NCBI RefSeq assembly: GCF_023546765.1 | Contig: NZ_CP097484.1 | Coordinates: forward strand, 1,954,001 to 2,018,000 | From: Methylobacterium tardum | GTDB taxonomy: Bacteria > Pseudomonadota > Alphaproteobacteria > Rhizobiales > Beijerinckiaceae | Length of the DNA stretch: 64,000 nucleotides | Direction of reading: 5' to 3' | Shown: positions 18,807-27,641 of the stretch, piece by piece | How the letters are laid out: the number at the start of each line of letters is the position of its first letter | Position numbering within the stretch: the stretch's first letter is position 1 | Notes under the pieces: model-generated | Databases searched by the model: none | Seen by the model: the letters and a program-made list of their open reading frames with translations, nothing else | Told to the model about the DNA's origin: nothing | Position numbers and translations under genes: made by a program

Positions 18807-19283
18807 ATGTCCGCATCCGCGGTCCGGCGCACCGCGCTGCCCGAGTTCCTCACAGTCGGCGAGGTCGCACGGCGCAGCGGCGTGGCGGTCTCGACGGTGC
18901 ATTTCTACGAAGCGAAGGGGCTGATCGCGGCGACCCGCAGTGGTGGCAACCAGCGGCGCTTCTCGCGCGATGTGCTGCGCCGGGTGGCCATCATCCGGGT
19001 GGCACAGGGTTTCGGAGTGTCGCTCGCGGAAATCGCGGACCTCCTCAAGCCGATCCCGCCGGGCAAGCGTCCCACGGCGGCGCAGATCCGCGCGATGGTC
19101 GGCGGCTGGCGGGCGATGCTTCAGGCACGCATCGATGGGCTGGCCCTGCTGCGGGACCGCCTGGACGGGTGCATCGGCTGCGGCTGCCTCTCCCAGACGG
19201 AATGCCCGCTGCGCAACCCGCTGGATCGGCTCGGGAGCGAGGGGCGCGGGCCCGTGCTTCTGCAGCGCACCAGCCGTCTTTGA
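18807..19283 (+). CDS. soxR: redox-sensing transcriptional regulator SoxR
   Basis: MerR-family activator with a [2Fe-2S] cluster, 158 residues. The winged helix region starts FLTVGEVARRSGVAVSTVHFYEAKGLI (about residues 15-41) and is followed by the dimerisation helix. Near the C-terminus CIGCGCLSQTEC (about 131-142) gives the C-x2-C-x-C-x5-C arrangement unique to SoxR. The oxidised cluster turns on target promoters; redox-active drugs are the usual inducers. The only obvious target here is the divergent SDR gene, whose promoter contains a SoxR box. There is no soxS, as normal outside enterobacteria. Confidence 0.95.
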   Translation: MSASAVRRTALPEFLTVGEVARRSGVAVSTVHFYEAKGLIAATRSGGNQRRFSRDVLRRVAIIRVAQGFGVSLAEIADLLKPIPPGKRPTAAQIRAMVGGWRAMLQARIDGLALLRDRLDGCIGCGCLSQTECPLRNPLDRLGSEGRGPVLLQRTSRL

Positions 19284-19903
19284 GGAGCAGCCTCAGACGT
19301 TCAAGCTTGGCGGGGTTCGCTTTGGGCGAACGCCAACGATTGTCATCCCATCTGTTTTGGCCTGCTGAACACTCGTAGGCTTTTCCAGCAGATCTCCCCC
19401 GAAGCTGCCATTCCGGCTCCAGCCGAACGTCGAACGTCCGCTCTTTAAGTCTGGCGCTCGCACGCTCACGGGCAAAACATCACCCTGTGGGGCCATTCCG
19501 GATCCGGTCCATGCCGGCCGCGCCAGCGGCTATCCGCGCCGCTCGAAAGCAGCCGTTCGTCGGCCGCACGTCGATTTTAGCTCGGAACGGTGAGTGAGCC
19601 TCTGCGGTGCAGCCAAGGTCGGCCGGTCAATCCAGCAGCAATTGGCAGGATCTCAGCCGGCGATGCAATTTTATCAAATGAGTATGATATCCAACTACTA
19701 TTATAATCGCCGATATATACGTGATCATCCCAACGATACAACAGACCCGTGACCCATCGCCTTTATCAGAAGGCTACTTTAAGTTGCCAAAATTAGGCTT
19801 TTTGACATTTCAGACATTCGATAATATGTGTCTTTTCAACTATGTGCCGTTGCAGATAACAAATCCTTGAAGCGGCAAAACGATATTTCACACAATCGAA
19901 CAA
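19284..19903. other. 620-base gap, AT-rich in its second half
   Basis: Between soxR and the araC-type gene. A GTTCGC/GCGAAC hairpin lies at about 19317-19333. From about 19660 to 19900 the DNA is strikingly AT-rich compared with the rest of the window and contains several TATAAT-like words (for example near 19700), so it probably includes the promoter of the downstream regulator. No family-recognisable protein was found in the short ORFs on either strand. Confidence 0.45.
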
Positions 19904-20860
19904 ATGCACACACTGTTTACAACGGAGAGCTTTCATCCTCGCGACAGATTTGGACGTTGGTGCGATGCGATATCCGATATGCGCGTGCCGACCGAGCTGA
20001 AGCGCCTGAGCGATGATCCATTCGGCGGTAAGCTCGAATTTGCCAGGATAGGCTCCATCGAAGCGATCCGCTCTTCGCATAGCTCTTTACGCGCTGAGGC
20101 GACGCCCAATCTGGTCCGGCGTCATGGTCAGGAGAACGCCGTTGGAGTCTTCCTCCGACTCGCGGGAGTTGCAAAGACCAGCCAATCCGACAGGACCTCC
20201 GTGCAACGTCCCGGCGACCTCGTGGTGCTCGACAGCAATCCGGCTGCGCAGGAGTACGCCTCGGGCAGCCAGATGCTCACCCTCCACATCCCCCGTGAGC
20301 GGCTGGAGACTTTTCTCGGCCCAGCCCGTCTCTACAGCGGGCTGACCATCGGTGCGGACCTCGGCAGCACAGCCTTGGCGACAGGCTTTCTGACCGAATT
20401 GATGCGTGTCGGTCACCGGCTCGCGCCGGACGTCGCGGACCGCATGTCGGCGATCGGCGTCGATCTGATCGCGGCCAGCATCGCCGAGCGCTTGGCACAG
20501 GAGCTGTCTCGCCCCTTGCATGAAGCGGTCACGGTCCAGCGTGCCAAGACCTATGTCGAGGCTCACCTAGGCGACCCGAACTTTGGGCCCCCGGAACTCG
20601 CCGCGGCTGTCGGCGTCTCGTTGCGCAGGCTGCAGGAGATGTTTCATGAGCGTGGCAGGCACGTCTCCGACTACATCTGGGAGCGTCGCCTTCTGAGAGC
20701 AGGCCACCAGCTGGGCAGCGTTGAGCACGACCATCTGCCGATTGGCACAGTGGCGTATAGCTGTGGCTTCTCCAGTCAGGCTCACTTTTCCCGCCGCTTC
20801 AAGGCGCAGCATGGACTGACGCCCACTGAGTTCCGGCAGGCGTCCCGGCTGAGATCCTGA
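19904..20860 (+). CDS. AraC family transcriptional regulator
   Basis: A 318-residue AraC/XylS protein. The N-terminal part resembles the AraC-binding-like domain of FeaR/NphR-type regulators (start MHTLFTTESFHPRDRFGRWCDAISD, then GVFLRLAG and QRPGDLVVLDSN), which senses small molecules such as aromatic amines or nitriles. The C-terminal 100 residues hold two helix-turn-helix units, VQRAKTYVEAHLGDPNFGPPELAAAVGVS and GTVAYSCGFSSQAHFSRRFKAQHGLTPTEFR (about 283-313). No catabolic gene lies next to it. The gene is less GC-rich than its neighbours and is preceded by an AT-rich stretch, which may indicate acquisition by transfer. Confidence 0.9.
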   Translation: MHTLFTTESFHPRDRFGRWCDAISDMRVPTELKRLSDDPFGGKLEFARIGSIEAIRSSHSSLRAEATPNLVRRHGQENAVGVFLRLAGVAKTSQSDRTSVQRPGDLVVLDSNPAAQEYASGSQMLTLHIPRERLETFLGPARLYSGLTIGADLGSTALATGFLTELMRVGHRLAPDVADRMSAIGVDLIAASIAERLAQELSRPLHEAVTVQRAKTYVEAHLGDPNFGPPELAAAVGVSLRRLQEMFHERGRHVSDYIWERRLLRAGHQLGSVEHDHLPIGTVAYSCGFSSQAHFSRRFKAQHGLTPTEFRQASRLRS

Positions 20861-21082
20861 TCGCTCTCCGGCTCGGAAGAGCGGCGGTGCCTCCCACCTT
20901 GGAGCCGGGCTCCACGGTCCGCTTTTCGTCATTGCTGTCCGAAAGCGGATTGGCAGAAAGCCACCCCTCTCGGACGCCGCGAGTAAGGACCGAGCGTCGG
21001 ATTTCGACCACGCGCAGGCTGCCGCAAAGACGGGGATGCTGCTGCCTGTCCGGCCTCTACCCGGTCGGTGCCGCGTGCCGCC

Positions 21083-22828
21083 CTACTCCGCGGCGAGGAC
21101 CGGGTTGCCCTCTCCGCTCCCGAACTGGGCCGCGTGCAGGCGGCTGTAGGGACCTGCCGCGGCGAGAAGCGCCGCGTGCCGGCCCTGCTCGACCACGCCG
21201 CCCTCCCCCAGCACGACGATCCGGTCGGCGTCCCGGATCGTGGCGAGGCGGTGGGCGATCACCAGGGTCGTGCGCCCGCGGGCGAGCTCGGCGAGCGCCC
21301 GCTGGATCTCCCGCTCGGTCTGCGTGTCCAGCGCCGAGGTCGCCTCGTCGAGGATCAGGATCGGCGGGTTCTTCAGGAACACCCGTGCGATGGCGAGGCG
21401 CTGCTTCTGCCCGCCCGAGAGGCGCACGCCGCGCTCGCCCACCACCGTGTCGAGCCCCTCCGGCAGGCTGTCGAGGAGCGCGCCGAGCCGGGCGCGCCGG
21501 GCCGCCGCGTCGATCTCGGCCTCGGTGGCGTCGAGGCGGCCATAGGCGATGTTCTCCCGGATCGTGCCGGCGAACAGGAACACATCCTGCTGCACGATGC
21601 CGATCTGGCGGCGCAGGCTCGCCAGGGTAATGTCGCGGATGTCGATGCCGTCCACGGTGATGCGGCCCGCCTCGACCTCGTAGAAGCGCGGCAGCAGGGC
21701 GCAGAGGGTGGTCTTGCCGACGCCCGACGGGCCGACGAACGCCACCGCCTCGCCGGCCGCCACCGCGAGGTCGAGGCCGGTGAAGACCGGGCGGCCGGGA
21801 CCGTAGCCGAACCCCACCCCCTCGAAGCGGATGTCGCCGCGCAGGGATTCGACCGCGCGGGCGTCCGGCCGGTCGGTGATGTCGGGTTCGGTGGCGAGCA
21901 GCTCCTGGTAGCGGCGGAAGCCGGCCACGCCCTTTGGGTAGGTCTCGACCACGGCGCCGATCTTCTCCAGCGGCCGGTAGAACACCCCGACGAGGAGCAG
22001 GAAGCCCACGAAGCCGCCCGGCGTCAGGTCGCCCCGGACCACGAAGGCGGCACCGCCCAGCAGCACCGCGATCTGGACGAGGCGCAGGCCCAGGTAGTTG
22101 ATCGACAGGCCCGCGGCCATCAGCCGGTAGGCCTCGAGCTTGGTGTCGCGGTACCGGGCGTTGTCGCGGGCGAACAGGGCGCGCTCGTGGGGCTCGTTGG
22201 CAAACGCCTGGACGACCCGCATGCCGCCGACATTCTCCTCGATCCGGGCGTTGAAGGCGCCGACCCGGCCGTACTGCGCCTGCCAGTTCCGGGTCATGCG
22301 GCCGCCATAGCGGATCGACACGAAGGCGATCACCGGCAGGATCGCCGCGGTGATCAGCGCCAGCGGCGCGTGGACCATGAGCATCAGCGCGAAGGCGCCG
22401 ACGAGCGTCATCACGGCGATGAACAGGTCCTCGGGCCCGTGATGGGCGACCTCGCCGATCTCCTCCAGGTCCTTGGTCACCCGGGCGACGAGGTGGCCGG
22501 TCTTCTGGCCGTCGTAGAAGCGGAACGACAGCTTCTGCAGGTGGTCGAAGGCCCGCGCCCGCATCGTGGTCTCGATGTTGATGCCGAGCACGTGGCCCCA
22601 GTAGGTGACCACCACCATCAGTCCGGCATTGGCGACGTAGACCAGCGCCAGAGCCGCGGCGGCGAGCAGGATCAGGCCCCAATCCTGCCGGGGCAGGAGG
22701 CTGTCGATGAAGCCCTTCACGGCCACCGGGAAGCCGAGCTCCAGCAGGCCCGACAGCACCGCGCAGCCGAAATCGACCAGGAACAGGGTCCGGTACGGCC
22801 GGTAATAGGCGAGGAAGGCCTTCAGCAT
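21083..22828 (-). CDS. ABC exporter, fused permease and ATPase (siderophore operon)
   Basis: A 581-residue half-transporter. Six transmembrane helices occupy about residues 1-300, with the coupling segment FYDGQKTGHLVARVTKDLEEI typical of MsbA-like exporters. The ATPase half has Walker A GPSGVGKTT (about 365-373), Q-loop VQQDVFLFAGTI, signature LSGGQKQRLAIARVF, Walker B ILILDEATSALD and the H-loop IAHRLATI. It dimerises to export or, in some siderophore operons, import ferric siderophores across the inner membrane. It is the last gene of a three-gene run with an MFS carrier and FhuF. A TTG at 22843 overlapping the fhuF stop is an alternative start; ATG 22828 is chosen as the normal codon. Confidence 0.85.
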   Translation of the reverse strand: MLKAFLAYYRPYRTLFLVDFGCAVLSGLLELGFPVAVKGFIDSLLPRQDWGLILLAAAALALVYVANAGLMVVVTYWGHVLGINIETTMRARAFDHLQKLSFRFYDGQKTGHLVARVTKDLEEIGEVAHHGPEDLFIAVMTLVGAFALMLMVHAPLALITAAILPVIAFVSIRYGGRMTRNWQAQYGRVGAFNARIEENVGGMRVVQAFANEPHERALFARDNARYRDTKLEAYRLMAAGLSINYLGLRLVQIAVLLGGAAFVVRGDLTPGGFVGFLLLVGVFYRPLEKIGAVVETYPKGVAGFRRYQELLATEPDITDRPDARAVESLRGDIRFEGVGFGYGPGRPVFTGLDLAVAAGEAVAFVGPSGVGKTTLCALLPRFYEVEAGRITVDGIDIRDITLASLRRQIGIVQQDVFLFAGTIRENIAYGRLDATEAEIDAAARRARLGALLDSLPEGLDTVVGERGVRLSGGQKQRLAIARVFLKNPPILILDEATSALDTQTEREIQRALAELARGRTTLVIAHRLATIRDADRIVVLGEGGVVEQGRHAALLAAAGPYSRLHAAQFGSGEGNPVLAAE

Positions 22829-22839
22829 CGCGGTTCGGA

Positions 22840-23586
22840 TCAATTCTGGGCGGCGCAGGCGGCGGGGCAGAGCGCGCCGCAGGACGGCACCCCCGGCAGG
22901 CGGTGGCGCAGGCAGCAGACGCGTCGCCGCCGGCAGCCCGCGGCGCCCGGGCAGAGCGCCTGCGACAGGGGGCTCCTAGCGCAGGCCGGGCCGGCGCGCC
23001 ATCCGAGGCAGGACGCGACGTCGTCACAGGCCGCCCCCGTCCCGTCCCCGAGCGCAGTGTCGAGTTCGCGGGCGACGTAGTCGAGGATCACCGCGGCATT
23101 GCCCCAGAGGATTCGGGGCGCGATTCCGCAGCGGGCCTGACACAGCTCCACGAACGGACGCAGATGGGCCTCGACCAGTCCGGCGAGGCCGGGCGCCGGG
23201 TCGCAGCCGATCTCCGCCTCGGGGATGAGGAAGCGGATTGGGCGGCCGGTCGCGTCGAGTTCGAGGCGCAGGGCGTCGAAGGCGAGGGGCAGCGGCCGGC
23301 CGAGGCGCATCAGGGCGGTCAGGGCGGGGGTGGCCAGCGCGGCCAGGTAGAACTGGCTCCAGTACGAGACCAGGACGCGTCGGTCGGGAGCCGCGCAGGC
23401 GCTGCCGCAACCCGTGTCGCCATCCTGGCCGAGCCCCGCCGCGAAGGCCGAGAGGGTCGCGTCGAACAGGTCGGGGTCGCGCAGCGCGCAGAGCGGCAGG
23501 GCCTGCGCCCCGCCGGGCCCGGCGGCGACGCCGCCCCGGTAGGCCGCGAGGGAGTCGGGGACCTGAGCGGCGACCTCGGCGATCAT
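22840..23586 (-). CDS. fhuF: siderophore-iron reductase FhuF
   Basis: A 248-residue protein of the FhuF family, cytoplasmic reductases that release iron from imported ferric siderophores. Visible signatures are VSYWSQFYLAALATPALTALM, the R-x-W-G-N-A region (LWGNAAVILDYVA) and a C-terminal cysteine cluster CC-x10-C-x3-C (VCCLRHRLPG...SCGALC), corresponding to the unusual [2Fe-2S] site of FhuF. Additional cysteines are abundant in the last 60 residues. The start ATG 23586 overlaps the stop of the MFS gene by four bases, and its own stop abuts the ABC transporter gene, so the three are one unit. Confidence 0.88.
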   Translation of the reverse strand: MIAEVAAQVPDSLAAYRGGVAAGPGGAQALPLCALRDPDLFDATLSAFAAGLGQDGDTGCGSACAAPDRRVLVSYWSQFYLAALATPALTALMRLGRPLPLAFDALRLELDATGRPIRFLIPEAEIGCDPAPGLAGLVEAHLRPFVELCQARCGIAPRILWGNAAVILDYVARELDTALGDGTGAACDDVASCLGWRAGPACARSPLSQALCPGAAGCRRRRVCCLRHRLPGVPSCGALCPAACAAQN

Positions 23587-24827
23587 CGCGCCGCCCCGTC
23601 GGCCCGCAGGGTCCGACCCACCGCGACGGCGAGCCACGCCACCGCGGCGGCGTAGAGCGGCAGAGTGGCGGCGAAGTAGCCCGGCCAGCCGATCCAGCCG
23701 GCGAGTGCCGGGGCGGCCACCCGCAGCGGCATGGCGGCGAAGAAGGCGGCGCCGAACAGCAGCGCGTAGTCGGTGGCGGGCTTCGGCCCCTGGGCCCAGC
23801 GATAGATCATGTTGAACACCGGTACGCCCAGGAACCCGCCGGCGACGAAGTTCAGGATCGTGGCAGCGACCCCGAGATCGGCCGATCCGGCCGCGCAGGC
23901 GGCGGCCATCAGGGCCCCGGAGGCGAGGACGCCGAGCGCCCCCGCGGCGATCAGCCGGACCGTGCCGAACCGGGCGGCGAGCCCGCCGGCCGCCAGCGCC
24001 ATGACCAGGTTGACCGCCGGCAGCACGGTGCCGGTCAGAAATCCGACCTGCGCAAGCGGCACGCCGAGATCGAGGAGGGCCAGGGTGTTGGGCCCGGCCA
24101 GCAGGTAGGAGGCGGCGAAATAGGCCCCGAGCGCGAGCACCCGGCCCGCCAGCAGGCGCAGCCGCGCGAGCGACCCCGACCATCGTTCCGGGCGGCCCCC
24201 GGCGCCATGACGCCGGGTCTCCGGGTAGCCGAGGATCGGCAGGAGGCAGAGGGCGTCGAGGGCGGCGCAGGCCAGGACCGCGCCGCGCCAGCCGAGGCTG
24301 TCATAGGCGCCGACCAGCACGCCGACGCCCAGGATGCCGCCGAGGGAGGCCCCGCACAGCTTGGCCGAGGCCATGGGGGCGCGCTGCGCCGCCGGCACGG
24401 TCTCGACCACCAGGGCTTCGAGGGCGATGTCCATGGTCGCCACGCAGGCACAGGCCGCGATCGCCAGGGTGAGGAGCGCCGGGAGCGGCCAGTGCTCGCC
24501 GAAGCTCAAGGTCGCCAGCAGGAGGACGGCCGCGCCCTGCGCGGCCGCGATCCAGCCGATCCGGTGCGCGAGGACCGGCAGGCGCAGGCGGTCGAGGAGC
24601 GGCGCCCAGAGGAAGGTCAGCCCCACCGGCAGGTTGATGAGCTGCAGCAGCCCGACCTCGGCCAGCTCCACGCCCCGCGCCCGCAGGATCAGCGGCGCCC
24701 CGCCGGACAGGAACCCGAGCGTGGCCCCGAAGGACACGTACAGGCAGAAGAACGGCGCCAGCGGGCGCAAGCCCGCCAGGGTGTCGGCGACCCGAGTCCC
24801 GAGGGCGAGTCCGGCGGACCCGGTCAC
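23583..24827 (-). CDS. MFS transporter, RhtX/FptX-like siderophore permease
   Basis: A 414-residue carrier with about twelve transmembrane helices. The first region, FCLYVSFGATLGFLSGGAPLILRARGVELAEVGLLQ, and the LTFLWAPLLDRLRLPVLAHRIGWI segment resemble RhtX/FptX, single-protein importers of ferric siderophores (rhizobactin, pyochelin); the more distant AmpG muropeptide permeases share this layout. Co-transcription with FhuF favours the siderophore role. The start is GTG 24827. An AT-rich palindrome lies 55-75 bases upstream and may be an iron-regulator site. No TonB receptor is present in the window. Confidence 0.8.
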   Translation of the reverse strand: MTGSAGLALGTRVADTLAGLRPLAPFFCLYVSFGATLGFLSGGAPLILRARGVELAEVGLLQLINLPVGLTFLWAPLLDRLRLPVLAHRIGWIAAAQGAAVLLLATLSFGEHWPLPALLTLAIAACACVATMDIALEALVVETVPAAQRAPMASAKLCGASLGGILGVGVLVGAYDSLGWRGAVLACAALDALCLLPILGYPETRRHGAGGRPERWSGSLARLRLLAGRVLALGAYFAASYLLAGPNTLALLDLGVPLAQVGFLTGTVLPAVNLVMALAAGGLAARFGTVRLIAAGALGVLASGALMAAACAAGSADLGVAATILNFVAGGFLGVPVFNMIYRWAQGPKPATDYALLFGAAFFAAMPLRVAAPALAGWIGWPGYFAATLPLYAAAVAWLAVAVGRTLRADGAAR

Positions 24828-24881
24828 CGCGGCCGGGATCCGGCGCAGGGACAGGCGGCCGCTCGAGGGCTGCAGTTTATA

Positions 24882-24900
24882 ATCAAACTAATCTATTGAT
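24882..24900. promoter_or_regulatory. AT-rich palindrome upstream of the siderophore operon
   Basis: ATCAA-N9-TTGAT (24882-24886 and 24896-24900) within an AT-rich patch in otherwise high-GC DNA, placed at the likely promoter of the siderophore MFS gene; TATAAA on the minus strand overlaps its edge. It does not match the IRO box TGA-N9-TCA exactly, so which iron regulator, if any, binds is unknown. Confidence 0.35.
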
Positions 24901-25044
24901 TTACCTTGGGTTTTGCTGTTTAGGCCCGGCCGGTGCGGCGATCAAGCCGGGGCGGCCCGCAGCATCCCGCCGCACCGGCCGCGCCCCGAAATTAACCGTT
25001 CGTCAACCATGTTCCGGGCAGATTTTCCCATGGAGGGATCAGCC

Positions 25045-25263
25045 ATGCCGCGACGCCGGGACTTCGACGCGCTCAGTGAGGCGCAGATCGCCGCGGGCCG
25101 GACCCAGAAGCGCTGGGTCGAGCCGAAGGCCCAGTTCCGTCCCACCGCACCCCAGGCGGTGGCCGACCTGCTCGACACGATCCAGCACGTGGCCGAAGCC
25201 GCCACCGGCGAGCGCAGCTTCCTGCACCTGCGCCCCGAGGCGGGCCGGCACCGCGGCCGCTGA
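25045..25263 (+). CDS. small hypothetical protein
   Basis: A 72-residue basic protein beginning MPRRRDFDALSEAQIAAGR. ATG 25045 has a very good ribosome site (GGAGG at 25032-25036, eight bases upstream), better than the upstream in-frame ATGs. A central segment QAVADLLDTIQHVAEAATGE is predicted helical. No known domain recognised. It is divergent from the siderophore operon and convergent with the ABC importer genes. Confidence 0.55.
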   Translation: MPRRRDFDALSEAQIAAGRTQKRWVEPKAQFRPTAPQAVADLLDTIQHVAEAATGERSFLHLRPEAGRHRGR

Positions 25264-25409
25264 GACGGAGCGGCGGTCGAAGCCGGCCGCGTCCGGATCC
25301 ACCTCCCTCAGCCTGAGCCGCCCGAAGCACCGCGCGGGTCGGAGGGCGCCTCGGAGGCCGGCGCTGCCGGACCGGCGACGGACGGGACCGAACACCGATC
25401 CGGCGCCGT

Positions 25410-26957
25410 TCAGCCGTCCGCAGCCTCCGCCCCGGTGATCGGCTGCGGCCCGGAGAGCCGGGTCGGCAGGGCGTCGATCCGCAGGGACCGGCGCAGCGCC
25501 CGCGAGAGCGCGTCGACCGCCATCGTCACCAGGGCGGTGGTGGCGATCAGCACCAACGCCACGTCGAGGCGCAGCTCCGAGACCGCCGCATCGACGTAGA
25601 AGCCCAGCGTGGTGACCCCCAGGATGCCGAAGATCGCGCTCTCCCGCAGGATCAGCTCCCAGCGGTAGAGCAGGTAGGCCAGGAACTGCCCGTAGAGGCG
25701 CGGTACGGTCTCGTAGGCGTAGAGGTCGAGGCCCCTTGGCGCGTCGGCTCGGTAGGGGATCGCGTCGGCGTGCCGGCCCATCAGGTAGGCGACGATCCCG
25801 GCATTGTGCAGCGCCAGCGCGAGGATCGCCGGCAGCATCGAGGGGCCGAGCAGCTGCAGGCCGACATAGGCCAGCATGTATTCCGGGGTGGAGCGCACCA
25901 CCACGAGGAGCGCCCGCCCGAGGGGCAGCCCGAGGCGGCCGGCGAAGCGCCGTGCGGTGAGCGGGAACAGGACCAGCGCCCCGAGCGCCGTGGCCGCGAG
26001 CGCGATCTGCGCCAGGATCAGGGTCTGGGCCGTGCCGGGCAGGACCTGCTCGGTCAGGATCGGGCGCAGCCAGGACCAGAGCCGCGCCCAGGTCTCCCCG
26101 TCCGCGAGCGACGCCCCGCGCAGCGGCGCCGGCACGACGTCGTGGCCGAGGAAGCGCGCGAGGCTCGGGCCGATGGCCGCGCTGCCGACGGCCGGCGGCA
26201 GGGCCAGGGCGGCGCCGACCAGCAGGACGGGCACGGTCCGGGCCCGCACCCAGAGCCGGCGGGTGCCGATCAGCGCGTAGAAGATCAGCAGCAGCGCCCC
26301 GGCCTCGGCGTAGCGGCCCTGGCGGAAGGCGGATTCGAAGGCGAAGCCCATGGTCGGCAGGCCGATGAAGCCGAGCACGAGGCTGGAGCGCAGGCCGCAT
26401 TCCAGGCGGTAGAGAGTGTAGTCGCGCATCCGCCCGGCGACCTCCGGCAGGCGGGCGTACAGGAAGGCCGAGACCGCGCCGGTGCCGGCGGGCAGAACCC
26501 GGACGGCGGCGAGGTCGGCCTCCTCGATCAGCTCGGCATAGACCTTGGCGCAGATGCCCGCGTAGGGCAGCGCGATGGCCAGCACGCCGGTGGTCGCCGA
26601 GAGCCCGAACACCTGCATTAGCAGCAGCGCCCAGAACAGCTCGTGGACGGCGCGGATCCCCGCGCAGGCGAGCCGGACCGTTCGGGAGCGGGCGAAGGGG
26701 ACCGCCAGCAGCAGCCCCGTCCCGGCCCCGAGCCCGACGCCGAGCATGGCGAAGGCCACGGTGTAGAGGACGCTCCAGCCCTCGACCGCGAGGAAATCGG
26801 GCCGGATCAGGCCACCGAGCAGGCGGGCGAGGTCGGCGAACGGATGGAGCGTCGTGACCTGCAGGTCCGCCGCCAGCAGGCCGGCCAGCGCCGCCGCCAG
26901 GAACCAGCGGCTCACCGCCGCGTAGCCGGGCCGCGGCAGGAACGCGGCGAGCCGCAT
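25410..26957 (-). CDS. ABC importer permease, tandem PhnE-like fusion (putative selenate)
   Basis: A 515-residue protein made of two PhnE-type permease halves in one chain. The first (about residues 40-270) and second (about 285-495) each contain the coupling motif region: ELFWALLLMQVFGLSATTGVLAIALPYAG in the first and EYMLAYVGLQLLGPSMLPAILALALHNAG in the second, both followed by a Y-x-x-x-R-x-E-x-x-x-R-x-S-x-x-x-G-x-x-G stretch (TLYRLECGLRSSLVLGFIG and LLYRWELILRESAIFGILG). Single PhnE subunits normally dimerise, so the fusion supplies a complete heteromeric channel. It is the last of three overlapping genes with an ATPase and a binding protein of the selenate type. Confidence 0.85.
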   Translation of the reverse strand: MRLAAFLPRPGYAAVSRWFLAAALAGLLAADLQVTTLHPFADLARLLGGLIRPDFLAVEGWSVLYTVAFAMLGVGLGAGTGLLLAVPFARSRTVRLACAGIRAVHELFWALLLMQVFGLSATTGVLAIALPYAGICAKVYAELIEEADLAAVRVLPAGTGAVSAFLYARLPEVAGRMRDYTLYRLECGLRSSLVLGFIGLPTMGFAFESAFRQGRYAEAGALLLIFYALIGTRRLWVRARTVPVLLVGAALALPPAVGSAAIGPSLARFLGHDVVPAPLRGASLADGETWARLWSWLRPILTEQVLPGTAQTLILAQIALAATALGALVLFPLTARRFAGRLGLPLGRALLVVVRSTPEYMLAYVGLQLLGPSMLPAILALALHNAGIVAYLMGRHADAIPYRADAPRGLDLYAYETVPRLYGQFLAYLLYRWELILRESAIFGILGVTTLGFYVDAAVSELRLDVALVLIATTALVTMAVDALSRALRRSLRIDALPTRLSGPQPITGAEAADG

Positions 26958-27637
26958 CAGGCGGCCTCGTAGAACGGGCTGAGCCGCGCCGGGTCGAGAT
27001 CCCGCGCCGGCGCGTCGAGGACGATCCGGCCGGCGTCCAGCACCACGACCCGGTCGGTATGGGCGAGCGCCAGGGCCACGTCGTGGAGGGCCAGGATCAG
27101 GGTCTCGTGGCTCGCCGCCAGCGCGGTGAGGATCCGCGCGCCCTGCTGGCGGTCGAGCGCCGAGACCGGCTCGTCGCCCACCAGGATCGGCCGGCCGTTG
27201 TACAGGGCGCGGGCCACCGAGACGCGCTGCTGCTGGCCGCCCGACAGGGCACCGGCCTTCGCCCAGAGCTTGTCCGCCAGCCCGACCCGGTCGAGGACCG
27301 CCTCCACGGCTGCGACGTCGGCCCGGGCCGGGCGGACCAGAGTGCGCAGGTTGTGCAGGGTCGAGCGCCGGTCGAGGCGGCCCATATAGACGTTGTGGAA
27401 CACCGAGAGCGGCCGCACCAGGGCGGCCGCCTGGGGCACCAGCGCCACCCGCTCGGGCGCCTGCCCGTGGATCAGGCCGATCAGGGTCGACTTGCCGGCG
27501 CCCGAGCGGCCCATCAGCGCGACGCGCTCGCCCGCCCGCACGGTCAGGTCGATCCCGGAGAGCACCGGGCGCCCACCATAAGACGCCGCAGCATCGGCGA
27601 GAACGATTGCCGCCCGGGATCCGGTCCCGCCCGACAC
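26957..27637 (-). CDS. ABC importer ATPase, PhnC-like (putative selenate)
   Basis: A 226-residue ATP-binding subunit. Walker A is MGRSGAGKST (about residues 37-46), the Q-loop region is VALVPQAAALV, signature LSGGQQQRVSVARAL (about 132-146), Walker B ILVGDEPVSALD and H-loop LALHDVALA. The family is PhnC-like (phosphonate-type importer ATPases). The start is GTG 27637, five bases after the stop of the binding-protein gene; its stop overlaps the permease start (ATGA). It powers the fused permease for uptake of a small oxyanion. Confidence 0.87.
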   Translation of the reverse strand: MSGGTGSRAAIVLADAAASYGGRPVLSGIDLTVRAGERVALMGRSGAGKSTLIGLIHGQAPERVALVPQAAALVRPLSVFHNVYMGRLDRRSTLHNLRTLVRPARADVAAVEAVLDRVGLADKLWAKAGALSGGQQQRVSVARALYNGRPILVGDEPVSALDRQQGARILTALAASHETLILALHDVALALAHTDRVVVLDAGRIVLDAPARDLDPARLSPFYEAA

Positions 27638-27641
27638 GGCT

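Noticed and set aside
19293..19496. 67-residue minus-strand open frame after soxR
   Set aside because: No ribosome site, no motif, atypical codon use; probably chance.
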